Positions 7,793 through 17,561 of a stretch of DNA of 64,000 nucleotides are shown piece by piece. Both the position numbers and the translations under genes were made by a program. Positions within the stretch are counted from its first letter, which is position 1. Each line of letters starts with the position of its first letter. The DNA comes from Aureimonas sp. Leaf427. Its GTDB lineage: Bacteria > Pseudomonadota > Alphaproteobacteria > Rhizobiales > Rhizobiaceae. The stretch covers positions 356,100 through 420,099 of the forward strand of contig NZ_LMQW01000012.1 of assembly GCF_001425485.1 (NCBI RefSeq). The letters run 5' to 3'. The notes under the pieces were generated by a model. The model was not told the origin of the DNA. It saw only the letters and a list, made by a program, of their open reading frames with translations, and ran no database searches.

Positions 7793-8944
7793 GTGCGCAT
7801 CGCCTTCTACGCGCCGATGAAGCCGCCGGGCGATCCCGTTCCGTCCGGCGACCGGCTGATGGCACGGCTTCTGATGGATGCCCTTCGCCGGGGCGGCGCC
7901 GAGGTCGACCTTGCCAGCCGCTTCCGCACTTACGATCGCGGCGACCCCGATCGCCAGAGGCGGCTCGAAGCGCTGGGCGGGCGGCTGGCCGCGCGGATCG
8001 TTCGCCGGATCGAAGCCTTGCCGGCTGCGATGCGGCCCGATCTCTGGTTCACCTATCACCTCTATCACAAGGCGCCGGATCATCTGGGGCCCGCCGTCTC
8101 GGCGGCGCTCGGGCTTCCCTATGTGGTCGCCGAGGCCTCCTTCGCGCCGAAGCAGGCCGGCGGGCGCTCCGCTGCGGGCCATGCGGCGGCGGCGCGCGCC
8201 ATCGCCTGTTCGGACCGCATCTACAGCCTGAACCCGGTGGACGCCGCCTGCCTCCGCCCGCTGGTGAAGCGCCCGGACGTGCTGGCCGACCTTGCGCCCT
8301 TCATCGACACCTCGCTCCTGCGCACCGATCCGGCCGGGCGCATCGCCGCGCGAGCGCGCCTGCGGGCGCACTATGCTCTACCGGAGAACGTGCCGGTGAT
8401 CCTCACCGTCGCGATGATGCGGGCGGATCAGAAGCTCGCCTCCTATGCCGCTCTCGCCGAGGCGCTGGGACAGCTCATGCCGGCCCGCTTCGTCTGGCTG
8501 ATCGCGGGGACCGGCCCGGCAGAAGCGGAGGTGCGCCGTCTGGCGGAGCCGCTCGAGGACCGCGCCGTCTTCGCGGGCCTCCAGACCGGCGAAGCCTTGC
8601 GCGATCTCTATGCCGGGGCCGATCTCTTCGCCTGGCCGGCCGTGAAGGAGGCCTTCGGCATGGCCTTCGTCGAGGCCGCCGGCGCGGGGCTCGCCGTCGT
8701 CGCCGGCCGGTCCGGCGGGATCGATGCGATCGTCGAGGACGGAACCACCGGCCGCATCGTTCCGGCCGGGGACGCGCGTGCCATGGCCGAGGCGCTCCGC
8801 CCGCTTCTCGGCGATCCCGACGCCATTAGGCGCATGGGCGAGGCCGGCGCGGCGCGGGCGGCGCGTGTCAACGACATCGGCACGGCGGCGGACCGCCTGC
8901 GGGCCGACCTCGGCGCCCTTCTCGCAGCCGGAAGCGCGGCATGA
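7793..8944 (+). CDS. glycosyltransferase family 4 protein
   Basis: 383 residues beginning at a GTG codon (RIAFYAPMKPPGDPVPSGD). Two Rossmann-like domains, with the GT4 donor-site motif EAFGMAFVEAAGAGLAVVAG around residue 283 and the following GGIDAIVEDGTTGRIVP. It is 14 bp downstream of the previous glycosyltransferase, and its stop overlaps the ATG of the phosphatase gene by 4 bp (ATGA), implying translational coupling. Sugar specificity is not readable from sequence. Confidence 0.87.
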   Translation: MRIAFYAPMKPPGDPVPSGDRLMARLLMDALRRGGAEVDLASRFRTYDRGDPDRQRRLEALGGRLAARIVRRIEALPAAMRPDLWFTYHLYHKAPDHLGPAVSAALGLPYVVAEASFAPKQAGGRSAAGHAAAARAIACSDRIYSLNPVDAACLRPLVKRPDVLADLAPFIDTSLLRTDPAGRIAARARLRAHYALPENVPVILTVAMMRADQKLASYAALAEALGQLMPARFVWLIAGTGPAEAEVRRLAEPLEDRAVFAGLQTGEALRDLYAGADLFAWPAVKEAFGMAFVEAAGAGLAVVAGRSGGIDAIVEDGTTGRIVPAGDARAMAEALRPLLGDPDAIRRMGEAGAARAARVNDIGTAADRLRADLGALLAAGSAA

Positions 8945-9546
8945 TCGACCTTCTCCTCCTGCGCCATGCGCCGACGCTCTGGAACGCCGAGAAGCGCATC
9001 CAGGGCCGAGCCGACGTGCCGCTTTCGCCGGCGGGCCGAGCGCTTGCCGCCGGTTGGCGCCTGCCCGACGAAATGGCGGGCTGGCCGGTCGTGGCGAGCC
9101 CCCTCGCCCGCGCGATCGAGACAGCCAAAGCCATGGGCCTTGCGCCGCATCCCTTTCCGCCGCTGATCGAGATGGACTGGGGCGCGCTCGAAGGGCGGCA
9201 TCTCGCCGACATCCGCAGCGACGGCGGGGCGGTCTTCGCGCGCAACGAGGCGGCGGGCCTCGACTTCCGGCCGGAGGGCGGCGAGACGCCGAGGGACGTC
9301 GGCGAGCGGGCGATCGCAGGTCTTGCCGGCCTTTCCGGCGCCCATGTCGGCGTCACCCACAAGGGCGTTCTCCGCGCCCTCTTCGCGCGGGCGCTCGGCT
9401 GGGATATGCGCGGAAAGGCGCCGGTGCGGATCGCGGACGGCGCCTGCCACCATTTCCGCCTGTCTCCGGCAGGTGGCCTTGCCCTCGTCGAGGCCAATAT
9501 CGTGCTTGCCCGCCCGGATCAGCCGTCTCAGACAGGAATGCCGTGA
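8941..9546 (+). CDS. histidine phosphatase superfamily protein
   Basis: 201-residue branch-1 histidine phosphatase (phosphoglycerate mutase-like fold). The catalytic RHG motif appears as LLRHAPTLWN at the N-terminus. Other expected pieces are present: DVPLSPAG, the second Arg in ASPLARAIETA, the acid MDWGALEGR and the second His in GVTHKGVLRALF. It could remove a phosphate from a sugar-phosphate or lipid-phosphate intermediate of the surrounding glycan pathway. It overlaps the upstream glycosyltransferase by 4 bp, and the next gene starts at a GTG inside its stop region (GTGA overlap). Confidence 0.85.
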   Translation: MIDLLLLRHAPTLWNAEKRIQGRADVPLSPAGRALAAGWRLPDEMAGWPVVASPLARAIETAKAMGLAPHPFPPLIEMDWGALEGRHLADIRSDGGAVFARNEAAGLDFRPEGGETPRDVGERAIAGLAGLSGAHVGVTHKGVLRALFARALGWDMRGKAPVRIADGACHHFRLSPAGGLALVEANIVLARPDQPSQTGMP

Positions 9547-10784
9547 CCTCCTTCCCGACCTCGCCCGACGCCGGCCGCGTCCTCTTCTACGTCCAGCATC
9601 TCTATGGGATCGGGCACCTGAAGCGGGCGGCGGCCATCGCCTGCGCCATGGCGCGCGAGGGCCTTGCCGTCACCGTCGCCCATGGCGGCGCGCCCGTGCC
9701 GGGCCTCGTCTGGCCGGGCGTCGATCTCGTGCAGCTGCCCTCCGCCGCGATCCGGGGCGGCGACTTCTCCCAGCTGATCGACGAGACCGGCCGAAACGCC
9801 GACGAGGCCTGGCGCGCGCGGCGGGCCGGCGCGCTCGCCGATCTCGCCGAACGGGTGCGGCCGGACGCGGTGCTCTTCGAGCTCTTCCCCTTCGGCCGCC
9901 GGCAGTTCCGCTTCGAACTCCTGCCCCTGATCGAAGCCTTGCGCGCAAGGGACCCGCGCCCCGCGATCCTCTCCTCCGTCCGCGACATTCTCGTGCGCTC
10001 GCCCAAACCCGGCCGCGAGCGCGAGGCGGCCGATCTCGTCACCGAGGCCTTCGACGAGGTGCTCGTCCATGGCGATCCCGCCTTCGTGCCCTTCGAGGCG
10101 AGCTTCGGCGAGGCCGGGCGCATCGAGGGCAAGCTGCGCTACACCGGCTATGTCTCCTCCGACCTCTCCGCGCTGGACGCTTCACCGGTCGAGGACGATC
10201 CGGCGGGGCCGGGCGCGGGCGAGATCGTGGTCTCGGCCGGCGGCGGCGCGGCGGGCGGGCCGCTCTGGCAGGGGCTCCTCGCGGCGCGGCCGCTGACGGA
10301 GGCCCGGCGGCTGCCCTGGCGGCTGATCGCCGGGCCGCGCCTGCCCGAGCCGGCCTATGCGGACCTTGTCGCGAGCGCCGAGGCCGCGGCGGCGGAACCG
10401 GGCAGCGGCCCTGTGATCGTCGAGCGCTTCCGCTCCGACTTTCCCGCCGTCCTGCGCCGCGCCGCGCTCTCCATCTCGCAGGGCGGCTACAACACGACGA
10501 TCGATCTCCTGGCGACCGGCGTGCCCGCCATCGTGGTTCCGATCGGCGAGGAGGAGGAGACCGAGCAGACCGAGCGGGCCAAGCGCCTTGCCGAGCGCTT
10601 CTATCTGAAGCTCTTCCCGGAAGCCGAGCTCGCCGACCCCGCCGCCTTCGCCGCCGCGATCGACGCCGCGCTCGCCGACGGCCCGCGCCGCCGCGCCATG
10701 CCGCCCGCGGCCTTCGCCCTGAAGGGTGCCGCGACGAGCGCTGCCATCGTGGCCGAGCATGTGCGCCGGGTGCGCGGCGGATGA
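9543..10784 (+). CDS. COG4671-type (MurG/GT28-like) glycosyltransferase, second copy
   Basis: 413 residues from a GTG start at 9543 that overlaps the phosphatase stop by 4 bp. N-terminus RVLFYVQHLYGIGHLKRAAA parallels the first COG4671 protein (IYSHDSYGLGHLRR), and the C-terminal donor site is VSAGGGAAGG plus ISQGGYNTTIDLLATGVPAIVVP followed by EQTERAKRLAE. It is therefore a GT-B enzyme of the same subfamily. Two diverged copies in one operon suggest two related transfer steps. The reading frame stays open far upstream, but that part is antisense-free shadow over the preceding genes; the GTG fits the 4-bp overlap pattern of this operon. Confidence 0.82.
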   Translation: MTSFPTSPDAGRVLFYVQHLYGIGHLKRAAAIACAMAREGLAVTVAHGGAPVPGLVWPGVDLVQLPSAAIRGGDFSQLIDETGRNADEAWRARRAGALADLAERVRPDAVLFELFPFGRRQFRFELLPLIEALRARDPRPAILSSVRDILVRSPKPGREREAADLVTEAFDEVLVHGDPAFVPFEASFGEAGRIEGKLRYTGYVSSDLSALDASPVEDDPAGPGAGEIVVSAGGGAAGGPLWQGLLAARPLTEARRLPWRLIAGPRLPEPAYADLVASAEAAAAEPGSGPVIVERFRSDFPAVLRRAALSISQGGYNTTIDLLATGVPAIVVPIGEEEETEQTERAKRLAERFYLKLFPEAELADPAAFAAAIDAALADGPRRRAMPPAAFALKGAATSAAIVAEHVRRVRGG

Positions 10785-11593
10785 GCTTGGCCGGGCGCGC
10801 CGGCGCCGCCGACTGGGACAGGCTCGACCGGGCGCTCGCCGCCTATCGCGGCGCGCATGGCACGCCGGCTCGGGCGTGGCTGCGCGACGACGACGCCGTG
10901 GCGCCGAGCCCGGCGCTCGAGCGCCTCCTCGCCATCGCCGAAGGCGCGGGCATTCCCGTCTCGCTCGCCGTCATTCCCGCTTCGGCCGAGCCCGCGCTGG
11001 GCGACGTGCTGCGCGGCCGGACCGACGTCGCCGTCCTCCAGCACGGCTGGGCCCATCTCGACCATGCGCCGCCCGGCCAGAAGAGCCGGGAGTTCGGCCC
11101 CGACCGGCCCCTGCCCGTCATGGCGGCCGAGATCGCGGAGGGCCGCCGCCGGCTCGAAAGCTTTGCCGGCTTCGTTCCGATCTTCGTGCCGCCCTGGAAC
11201 CGCATCGCCCCTGCGCTGGCCGCCGAGCTGCCCGGCCTCGGCCTGCCCATCCTCTCTGGCTACACCAACCGCCGCGAACCGGAGCCGATCGCCGGCCCTG
11301 CCGTGCTGAACACCCATCTCGACCCCGTCGCGTGGCATGCGGGGCGCGGGCTCGGCGATACGGGCGATCTCGTGACGCGGTTCGCCGCCCGGCTGGAAAA
11401 GCAGGCGGACGGACGCCTTCCCGCCGCCTGGCCGATCGGGCTTCTCACGCATCATCTCGTGCATGACGAGGAAACCTTTGCCTTCCTCGGCGAACTGTTA
11501 CAGTTCCTGACCGGCAGGGGCCTCACGCAATGGCTTTCCGGCGCTATGTTGCTGGAAGAATTCGGGTGTGGCGAACCATCGGGGGCGATATGA
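10781..11593 (+). CDS. NodB-like polysaccharide deacetylase family protein
   Basis: 270-residue protein with features of the polysaccharide deacetylase (NodB homology) fold: an acidic WLRDDDAVAP motif near residue 35, and a histidine pair in LQHGWAHLDHAP near residue 85 that resembles the HxxxH metal motif, then FVPPWNRI. The expected reaction is removal of an acetyl group from a sugar residue of a glycan. There is no signal peptide, so it may act on cytoplasmic lipid-linked intermediates. ATGA overlaps join it to the upstream glycosyltransferase and to the downstream ABC-lyase fusion gene. Confidence 0.72.
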   Translation: MSLAGRAGAADWDRLDRALAAYRGAHGTPARAWLRDDDAVAPSPALERLLAIAEGAGIPVSLAVIPASAEPALGDVLRGRTDVAVLQHGWAHLDHAPPGQKSREFGPDRPLPVMAAEIAEGRRRLESFAGFVPIFVPPWNRIAPALAAELPGLGLPILSGYTNRREPEPIAGPAVLNTHLDPVAWHAGRGLGDTGDLVTRFAARLEKQADGRLPAAWPIGLLTHHLVHDEETFAFLGELLQFLTGRGLTQWLSGAMLLEEFGCGEPSGAI

Positions 11594-14268
11594 CGGACCT
11601 TTTGCGCGTCGAGGACCTCAGCGTCGAATTTCGGACGCCCGCGGGAACGACGCGCGCGGTCAGCGGCCTCTCCTTCCGCATCGAGCCGGGCAAGACGGTC
11701 GCCATCGTCGGCGAATCGGGTTCGGGCAAGTCGGTGACGGCGCAGGCGATCATGGGCCTCCTGCCGCCGATCGCCAAGCGCCTCTCCGGGCGCATCCTCT
11801 TTGCCGACCCGGAAGCGCCGAAGGGCGGGGAGCCGGTCGATCTCGCCTTGCTCGACACGCGCTCGAAGAGCTTCGCGAAGATCCGCGGCGGGCGCATCGC
11901 CATGATCTTCCAGGACCCGACGACCTCCTTCTCCGCGCTGCACACGATCGGCGACCAGATCGGCGAGGCGCTCTCCATCCATGAGGACGTCTCCTCGGCC
12001 GAAGTCCGCACCCGCGTCGTCGAGGCGCTGACCGCGGTCGGCTTTCCCAAGCCGGAGCGCGCCTTCGACGCCTATCCGTTCGAGCTTTCGGGGGGCCTCT
12101 GCCAGCGCGCGATGATCGCCATGGCGATGATCTGCAAGCCCGCGCTGCTGATCGCAGACGAGCCGACGACCGCGCTCGACGTGACCGTGCAGGCCGAGAT
12201 CCTGAAGCTGATGCGCGAGCTGCAGGACCGCGAGGGCACCGCGATCCTTCTCATCGCGCACGATCTCGGCGTCGTCGCCAACATGGCGGACGAGATGGTC
12301 GTCGTGCACCACGGCAAGATCATGGAAAGCGGCACCGCCGCCGACATCTTCGCCGAGCCCCGCCACCCCTATACGAAGGCGTTGCTGGCCGCCGTGCCGC
12401 GCTTCGACATGGCCCATGGCGAGCGGCTGATGCCGATCCGCGAGATCAAGGTCGATCTCGACGCGGTGCGCGGGCGCCGCCGGGCCGAGACGCATGTGGC
12501 CGAGGGCGGCGAAGTCCTGATGAAGATCAGGAACCTCTCCAAGGGCTACACCAACCGCTCGGAGACGAGCTGGTTCAGCCGCACCAAGGCGCCGAGTTCC
12601 ATGGCCGTCTCCGGCGTCGACCTCGACATCCGCCGGGGCGAGTGCCTCGGCCTCGTCGGCGAGAGCGGCTGCGGGAAGACGACGCTTTCGAAGATCGTCG
12701 TGCGCTCGCAGGAGGCCGATGGCGGCACGGTCGAGATGCTGGACGGGGCGGCCAAGCTCGACGTGCTGGCGCTGCAGGGCGAGGCGCTGCGCGACTGGCG
12801 CCGGCGCGTGCAATACGTGTTCCAGAACCCGTTCTCGGCGCTGAACCCGCGCATGACGGTGAAGCAGATCGTCGGCGAGCCGCTGGTGATCCACGAGATC
12901 GGCGACAGCCGCTCGCAGACCGAGCGCGTGGCCGAACTCCTGCGCCTCGTCGGGCTCGACGTTTCGCACATGAACCGCTACCCGCATTCCTTCTCCGGCG
13001 GGCAGCGCCAGCGCATCGGCATCGCGCGGGCGCTGGCGCTGGAGCCGGAGCTGATCATCTTCGACGAGCCGGTCTCCGCGCTCGACGTCTCGATCCAGGC
13101 GCAGATCCTGAACCTCCTGCGGGATCTGAAATCCGCCCTCGGCCTCACCTATCTCTTCATTTCCCACAATCTCGCCGTCGTCGACTATCTGGCCGATCGC
13201 ATCGCGGTCATGGCGGCCGGGCGCATCGTCGAGATCGCGCCGCGGACGAGCCTCTTCAAGGACCCGCGCCATCCGTATACGCGCGCGCTGATCACCGCCG
13301 TGCCGCAGCCGGACCCGAACCACCGGCTCGACTTCGACGCGATCAGCCTGAAGCGCCGCTCCGACCCCGCCAAATGGGGCGCGCCCTTCGCGGCGGACGA
13401 GCGGGGCGAGCCGCATATGGTGAAGGTGGCGGACGAGCATTGGGTTCGCGCCCACGAGATTCCGCCCGAGGGCACGCCGCTCGTGGATCTCGGCGGGCGC
13501 ACGCCCGAGGAACATGCCGAGATCGAGCGCGCGTTGCGCACGGACCCGAAGGGCCAGCCGACCGTGACGCTCGACTTCGAGGCGGGGTCGCTGGAGGGCT
13601 GGTCGACGCGCCGGCTCGCCGGGCCGCATTCGGCGCGCGTGCAATCCGAGATCGTGCGCGGCGGAACGAAAGCCTGCCGCTTCGAGCTGCGGCCGGGCGA
13701 CCATGTCAGCCAGGGCCTGCGGGCCGAGCTGCGCGACTGGTACAATCCGCCCTTCGACACCGAGGTCTGGTACGCCTTCTCGACCTACCTGCCGCGCGCC
13801 GACTTCGCCCCGCCTGCCGGGACGGGCATCGTGCTCGCGCAGTGGCACGACCAGGCGCGGCTCGGCGATCCCTCCGGCAAGCCGCCCGTCGCGCTGCGCT
13901 ATCTGGACGGGCGCCTTCGCTTCACGGGGGCGGCCGGCAAGCTCGCCTCGCCCAAGCCCGACACGCTCCACGTCTTCCACGAGAGGCCCGCCAGCTTCGA
14001 TGCCTGGATGGACTTCTCCTTCCGCATCCGCTGGTCGCGCCTCGGCGACACGGTGCTCGACGGATTTCTCGGCGGCGCGCGGCTCTTCTCGCATACCGGG
14101 CCGCTCGGCTATCGCAACGAGGACAAGGCGCCGTATTTCAAGCTCGGCGTCTATGCGAGCGGGCCGATCGAGGCGCCGCTCGTCGTCTATCACGACGAGT
14201 ACCGGCGCGGCTCCAGCAGCGCCTCCGTCGAGCCCTCCCGCCCGGTCGCCCTGGCGGATCTCGCGTGA
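11590..14268 (+). CDS. double ABC ATPase (Dpp/Opp type) fused to a heparin-lyase-like domain
   Basis: 892 residues. Domain 1 (about 4-270): Walker A GESGSGKS at 41-48, signature LSGGLCQR, Walker [13 protein letters not shown], oligopeptide-type end RHPYTKALL. Domain 2 (about 305-600): Walker [10 protein letters not shown], signature FSGGQRQR, Walker [13 protein letters not shown] and RHPYTRALI. Together these equal the DppD and DppF ATPases in one chain. From residue ~657 a further ~235 residues resemble the polysaccharide lyase/heparin lyase I family (Pfam PF14099-like): [56 protein letters not shown]. No stop or signal peptide separates the parts, so the lyase should be cytoplasmic. It is the only ATPase for the binding protein and permeases at 15.5-19.7 kb. 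Starts in ATGA overlap with the deacetylase gene and ends in GTGA overlap with the FkbM gene. Confidence 0.85.
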   Translation: MTDLLRVEDLSVEFRTPAGTTRAVSGLSFRIEPGKTVAIVGESGSGKSVTAQAIMGLLPPIAKRLSGRILFADPEAPKGGEPVDLALLDTRSKSFAKIRGGRIAMIFQDPTTSFSALHTIGDQIGEALSIHEDVSSAEVRTRVVEALTAVGFPKPERAFDAYPFELSGGLCQRAMIAMAMICKPALLIADEPTTALDVTVQAEILKLMRELQDREGTAILLIAHDLGVVANMADEMVVVHHGKIMESGTAADIFAEPRHPYTKALLAAVPRFDMAHGERLMPIREIKVDLDAVRGRRRAETHVAEGGEVLMKIRNLSKGYTNRSETSWFSRTKAPSSMAVSGVDLDIRRGECLGLVGESGCGKTTLSKIVVRSQEADGGTVEMLDGAAKLDVLALQGEALRDWRRRVQYVFQNPFSALNPRMTVKQIVGEPLVIHEIGDSRSQTERVAELLRLVGLDVSHMNRYPHSFSGGQRQRIGIARALALEPELIIFDEPVSALDVSIQAQILNLLRDLKSALGLTYLFISHNLAVVDYLADRIAVMAAGRIVEIAPRTSLFKDPRHPYTRALITAVPQPDPNHRLDFDAISLKRRSDPAKWGAPFAADERGEPHMVKVADEHWVRAHEIPPEGTPLVDLGGRTPEEHAEIERALRTDPKGQPTVTLDFEAGSLEGWSTRRLAGPHSARVQSEIVRGGTKACRFELRPGDHVSQGLRAELRDWYNPPFDTEVWYAFSTYLPRADFAPPAGTGIVLAQWHDQARLGDPSGKPPVALRYLDGRLRFTGAAGKLASPKPDTLHVFHERPASFDAWMDFSFRIRWSRLGDTVLDGFLGGARLFSHTGPLGYRNEDKAPYFKLGVYASGPIEAPLVVYHDEYRRGSSSASVEPSRPVALADLA

Positions 14269-15485
14269 GCGGAGCACGGCTCGCCCTTTTCCCGGAAGCC
14301 GGGGCCTCGATCGAAGACGCGCTCCGGCCCGGCCCCTTCGCGGAGATCGCGATCCTGTCGCCGACGGCCGGGCCCCTCGGCGCCGTGGAGGCGGCGGAGG
14401 CCGCCGGTTGCGACTGGCTGATGCGGATCGGGCCGGGCGAGACGCTCCGTGCCGAGGCGCCGGACCTCGCGGGAGCGGCGATCTCGGCCTATGACGCGGT
14501 CTTCGGCGCCGTCGCTCTGTCCGGCGAAACGGGCCCGTGGAAGCCGTCGCGCCTCGCCTTCGACGAAGCCTCGCGCCTGCCGCACGCGCTTCTCAACTGG
14601 TGGATCGGCACGCGCCCGCTGATCCGCACCGCGACCGAACGGCGGGTGCTGGAGGCTCTGCCGGACGGGGCGTCGGGCGCGGCCTATGTCTTCGAGGTCT
14701 GGCAGGCCGGCCGCGCGATCAAGCTCGCAGCGGCCCTGACGGAGTGTGCCGACGCTCCCGCGCCCTTGAGCGATGCCGAGCGATCGTCGGTGCTGGCGCG
14801 GCTGGCGGAGGAGCCGCTCTTTCTCGACATTCCCTATGGCGACGGCCTCTATCGCCTGCCCTATACCGGCCGCAATGCCGGCATCGAGCGCGAGCAGACG
14901 CGCGGGCTCTTCTTCGAGGCGCATGAACTGGAGGCGCTGAAGCGCCGGATGGGCCCCGGCGCCGTCGTCGCCGATGTCGGCGCGAACACCGGCAACCACA
15001 CGATCTTCTTCGCCGGCCCGATGCGCGCCTCCCGCGTCATCCCCTTCGAGCCCCTTCCCGAGCTCGGCGCCGTCATCCGCCGGACGGTGGCCGAGAACGG
15101 CCTTGCCAATGTCGAGACGCGGAATCTGGGGCTCGGCCTCTCCGACCGTCCCGGCCGGATGGGGCTGCGCCTCTCCGAGCGCGGCGGCTTCGGCGCGACG
15201 CGGCTCGTGGAGGACGCGGACGGGTCGGTGGAGGTCGTGCGGCTCGACGACGTCTTGACGGGGCCGGTCGATCTTTTGAAGATCGACGTGGAATCGATGG
15301 AAATGCAGGTCCTTGCCGGTGCAGAAGCGCTGATTTCGTCAGTACGCCCTGTCATCTTCATCGAAATCGCCCATGATAATACCGAGGCGTTCATGGGTTG
15401 GCTTGCGCAACGTGCCTATCGGGTGGAGCGGATCTTCCCGGACAAGGGACACGCGAACTATCTGATCGCCCCGCACGGACCGTGA
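14265..15485 (+). CDS. FkbM family methyltransferase with an extra N-terminal domain
   Basis: 406 residues from a GTG that overlaps the previous stop by 4 bp. The C-terminal half (about 210-400) is an FkbM-type SAM-dependent O-methyltransferase: motif I VADVGANTGNHTIFFA near residue 235, IPFEPLPELG, and LLKIDVESMEMQVLAGA. The N-terminal ~200 residues are not part of the usual family; GCDWLMRIGPGETLRAEAPDL resembles the DxD region of GT2 glycosyltransferases in degenerate form. Likely role is methylation of a sugar hydroxyl on the glycan made by this operon. It sits, oddly, between the ATPase and the binding protein of one transporter. Confidence 0.85.
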   Translation: MSGARLALFPEAGASIEDALRPGPFAEIAILSPTAGPLGAVEAAEAAGCDWLMRIGPGETLRAEAPDLAGAAISAYDAVFGAVALSGETGPWKPSRLAFDEASRLPHALLNWWIGTRPLIRTATERRVLEALPDGASGAAYVFEVWQAGRAIKLAAALTECADAPAPLSDAERSSVLARLAEEPLFLDIPYGDGLYRLPYTGRNAGIEREQTRGLFFEAHELEALKRRMGPGAVVADVGANTGNHTIFFAGPMRASRVIPFEPLPELGAVIRRTVAENGLANVETRNLGLGLSDRPGRMGLRLSERGGFGATRLVEDADGSVEVVRLDDVLTGPVDLLKIDVESMEMQVLAGAEALISSVRPVIFIEIAHDNTEAFMGWLAQRAYRVERIFPDKGHANYLIAPHGP

Positions 15486-15501
15486 CGAAGGGATAGCGAC
15501 C

Positions 15502-17481
15502 ATGAGGCCTTCCTTCCATTCGACCCGCCTCTCGAGACGCGCGTTCGGCCGGGCCTTCCGGCTCGCGGCTGGGCTCGGAGCCGCGCTCGCGCTTCTCGCG
15601 CCGATGCCCGCCGTGCTTGCCGCCGACTACATCGAGCAGCCCGTCTTCGCCGAACGCGTCGCCTCCGGCGACCTGCCGCCGATCGCCGAGCGCGTGCCGC
15701 AGGAGCCGCTGGTCGTGGACCTCGACGCGCTCGGCAAGACGCCGGGCGACTACGGCGGCACGCTGCGCATCATCGAGGCGCAGGCCAAGGACACGCGCCG
15801 GATGGTCGTCTACGGCTATGCCCGCCTCGCCGGCTACACGCCCGATCTGGAGATCGCGCCCGACATCGCCCGGGCGATCGACGTCGTCGAGGACCGGATC
15901 TTCACCATCCACCTGCGCAAGGGCCACAAGTGGTCGGATGGCGAGCCCTTCACGGCCGACGACTTCCGCTACTATTGGGAGGACGTGGTCGGCGACAAGG
16001 AGCTGACGCCCGCCGGCGCGCCGCATGAACTTCTCGTGGACGGCAAGCCGCCGGTCGTCACCTTCGTCGACGCCGAGACGATCCGCTACGAATGGGAGCG
16101 GCCGAACCCGTTCTTCCTGCCCGCGCTCGCGGACGCGCAGCCCCTCGAGATCTGGCGGCCCGCCCATTACCTCAAGAAGTACCACCGCAAATATGTCGAG
16201 CCGGAGAAGCTGGCGGCGAAGGTGGAGGAGGCGGGGCAGCGCAACTGGGTGGCGCTGCACTTCAAGTACGACCAGTCCTACAAGAACGCCAATCCGAAGA
16301 TGCCGACGCTGCAGCCCTGGGTGCTCGCGACCAAGCCGCCGTCCGACCGCTTCATGTTCGTGCGCAATCCCTTCTTCCACCGGGTCGATCCGGCGGGTCA
16401 CCAGCTCCCCTATATCGACGACGTCGCCATGACGATCGCCAGCTCCCGGCTGATCCCGGCCAAGACGGGCGCCGGCGAGGCGGACCTTCAGTCCAACTAT
16501 CTCGCCTTCGGGAACTACGCCTTCCTGAAGCGGGCCGCCGCCGGGCACGGCTACGGCGTGCGACGCTGGACGAGCGGCAAGGGCTCCAAGCTCGCCCTCT
16601 TCCCGAACCAGAACGTCGGGGACGAGGTCTGGCGCAAGCTCTTCCAGACGTCGAACTTCCGGCGCGCGCTTTCGGTCGCGATCAACCGGGAGGACATCAA
16701 CCAGGCGATCTTCTACGGTCTCGGAAAGCCGCAGATCGACACGGTCTCCGAAGCCTCGCCGCTCTACGATCCGAGCCTTCCCAAGACTTGGGCGCAGTTC
16801 GACCCGGCCCTCGCCAACCAGCTTCTCGACGGGCTCGGCCTGACGGAGCGCGACGGCGAAGGCATGCGCCTCCTGCCGGACGGGCGGCCGATGATGCTCG
16901 TCATCGAGACGGCGGGCGAGGACACCGAGCAGGTGGACGTGCTGGAGCTGATCGGCGAGGACCTGCGCAATGTCGGCATCAAGATCCTGACCAAGCCCAG
17001 CGAGCGCGACACGCTCTCGCGGCGGCTGGCGGCGGGCTCGACCATGATGTCGGTCTGGACCGGCCTCGAAAACGCCCTGCCGAAGGCGACGACGAGCCCG
17101 GACGAGCTGGCGCCCACATCCTCCGAGCAGAACGAATGGCCGCTCTGGGGCATGCATTACGAGACCAAGGGCACGTCCGGCGCGGCGCCGGACACGCCGG
17201 TCTCGAAGACCCTTCTCGACCTCAACAACCGCTGGCGCGGCACGACGGACGCGCATGCCAAGGAGGCGATCTGGAAGGAGATGCTGCGGATCAATGCCGA
17301 CGAGGCGCTGCGGATCGGCATCGTATCGGGCATCGACCAGATCGTCGTCGTCTCCGACCGGCTGCGAAACGTGCCGGAGACCGGCGTCTTCAACTGGAAT
17401 CCCGGCAGCTTCTACGGCATCTACCGGCCCGAGACCTTCTACTTCGCCGAACCCGACCAGAAGCAGGCTCTGGCGCAATAG
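15502..17481 (+). CDS. ABC transporter substrate-binding protein, peptide/oligosaccharide family 5
   Basis: 659-residue periplasmic binding protein of solute-binding family 5 (DppA/OppA type). The N-terminus has a signal peptide with a Tat-like twin arginine (SRRAFGR) followed by a hydrophobic core and likely cleavage after AVLA. Family signature: HLRKGHKWSDGEPFTADDF around residue 140. Family 5 proteins bind peptides, nickel or, in some rhizobial cases such as alpha-galactoside systems, oligosaccharides. Placement 16 bp after the FkbM gene inside a glycan cluster favours an oligosaccharide ligand, but this is inference. It lies 80 bp upstream of the two permease genes. Confidence 0.9.
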   Translation: MRPSFHSTRLSRRAFGRAFRLAAGLGAALALLAPMPAVLAADYIEQPVFAERVASGDLPPIAERVPQEPLVVDLDALGKTPGDYGGTLRIIEAQAKDTRRMVVYGYARLAGYTPDLEIAPDIARAIDVVEDRIFTIHLRKGHKWSDGEPFTADDFRYYWEDVVGDKELTPAGAPHELLVDGKPPVVTFVDAETIRYEWERPNPFFLPALADAQPLEIWRPAHYLKKYHRKYVEPEKLAAKVEEAGQRNWVALHFKYDQSYKNANPKMPTLQPWVLATKPPSDRFMFVRNPFFHRVDPAGHQLPYIDDVAMTIASSRLIPAKTGAGEADLQSNYLAFGNYAFLKRAAAGHGYGVRRWTSGKGSKLALFPNQNVGDEVWRKLFQTSNFRRALSVAINREDINQAIFYGLGKPQIDTVSEASPLYDPSLPKTWAQFDPALANQLLDGLGLTERDGEGMRLLPDGRPMMLVIETAGEDTEQVDVLELIGEDLRNVGIKILTKPSERDTLSRRLAAGSTMMSVWTGLENALPKATTSPDELAPTSSEQNEWPLWGMHYETKGTSGAAPDTPVSKTLLDLNNRWRGTTDAHAKEAIWKEMLRINADEALRIGIVSGIDQIVVVSDRLRNVPETGVFNWNPGSFYGIYRPETFYFAEPDQKQALAQ

Positions 17482-17561
17482 AGCCTTCGGCGGGTTCTTC
17501 GACGCTTCAAGCGCCGGCATCCCGGCCCCAGGCATAACCGACGCGGGAAACAGACCTCAAC

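Noticed and set aside
13430-13570. A missed stop or frameshift separating the ATPase and lyase parts
   Set aside because: The frame is continuous with normal third-position GC preference across the junction, and no stop or obvious frame change is seen; resequencing would still be the final test.
11452-14277. Long minus-strand open frame (about 940 codons) opposite the ABC-lyase fusion
   Set aside because: It mirrors the codon structure of the real gene in GC-rich DNA, has Arg/Ala/Asp-rich low-complexity translation and no recognisable domain; the plus strand carries clear ATPase motifs.
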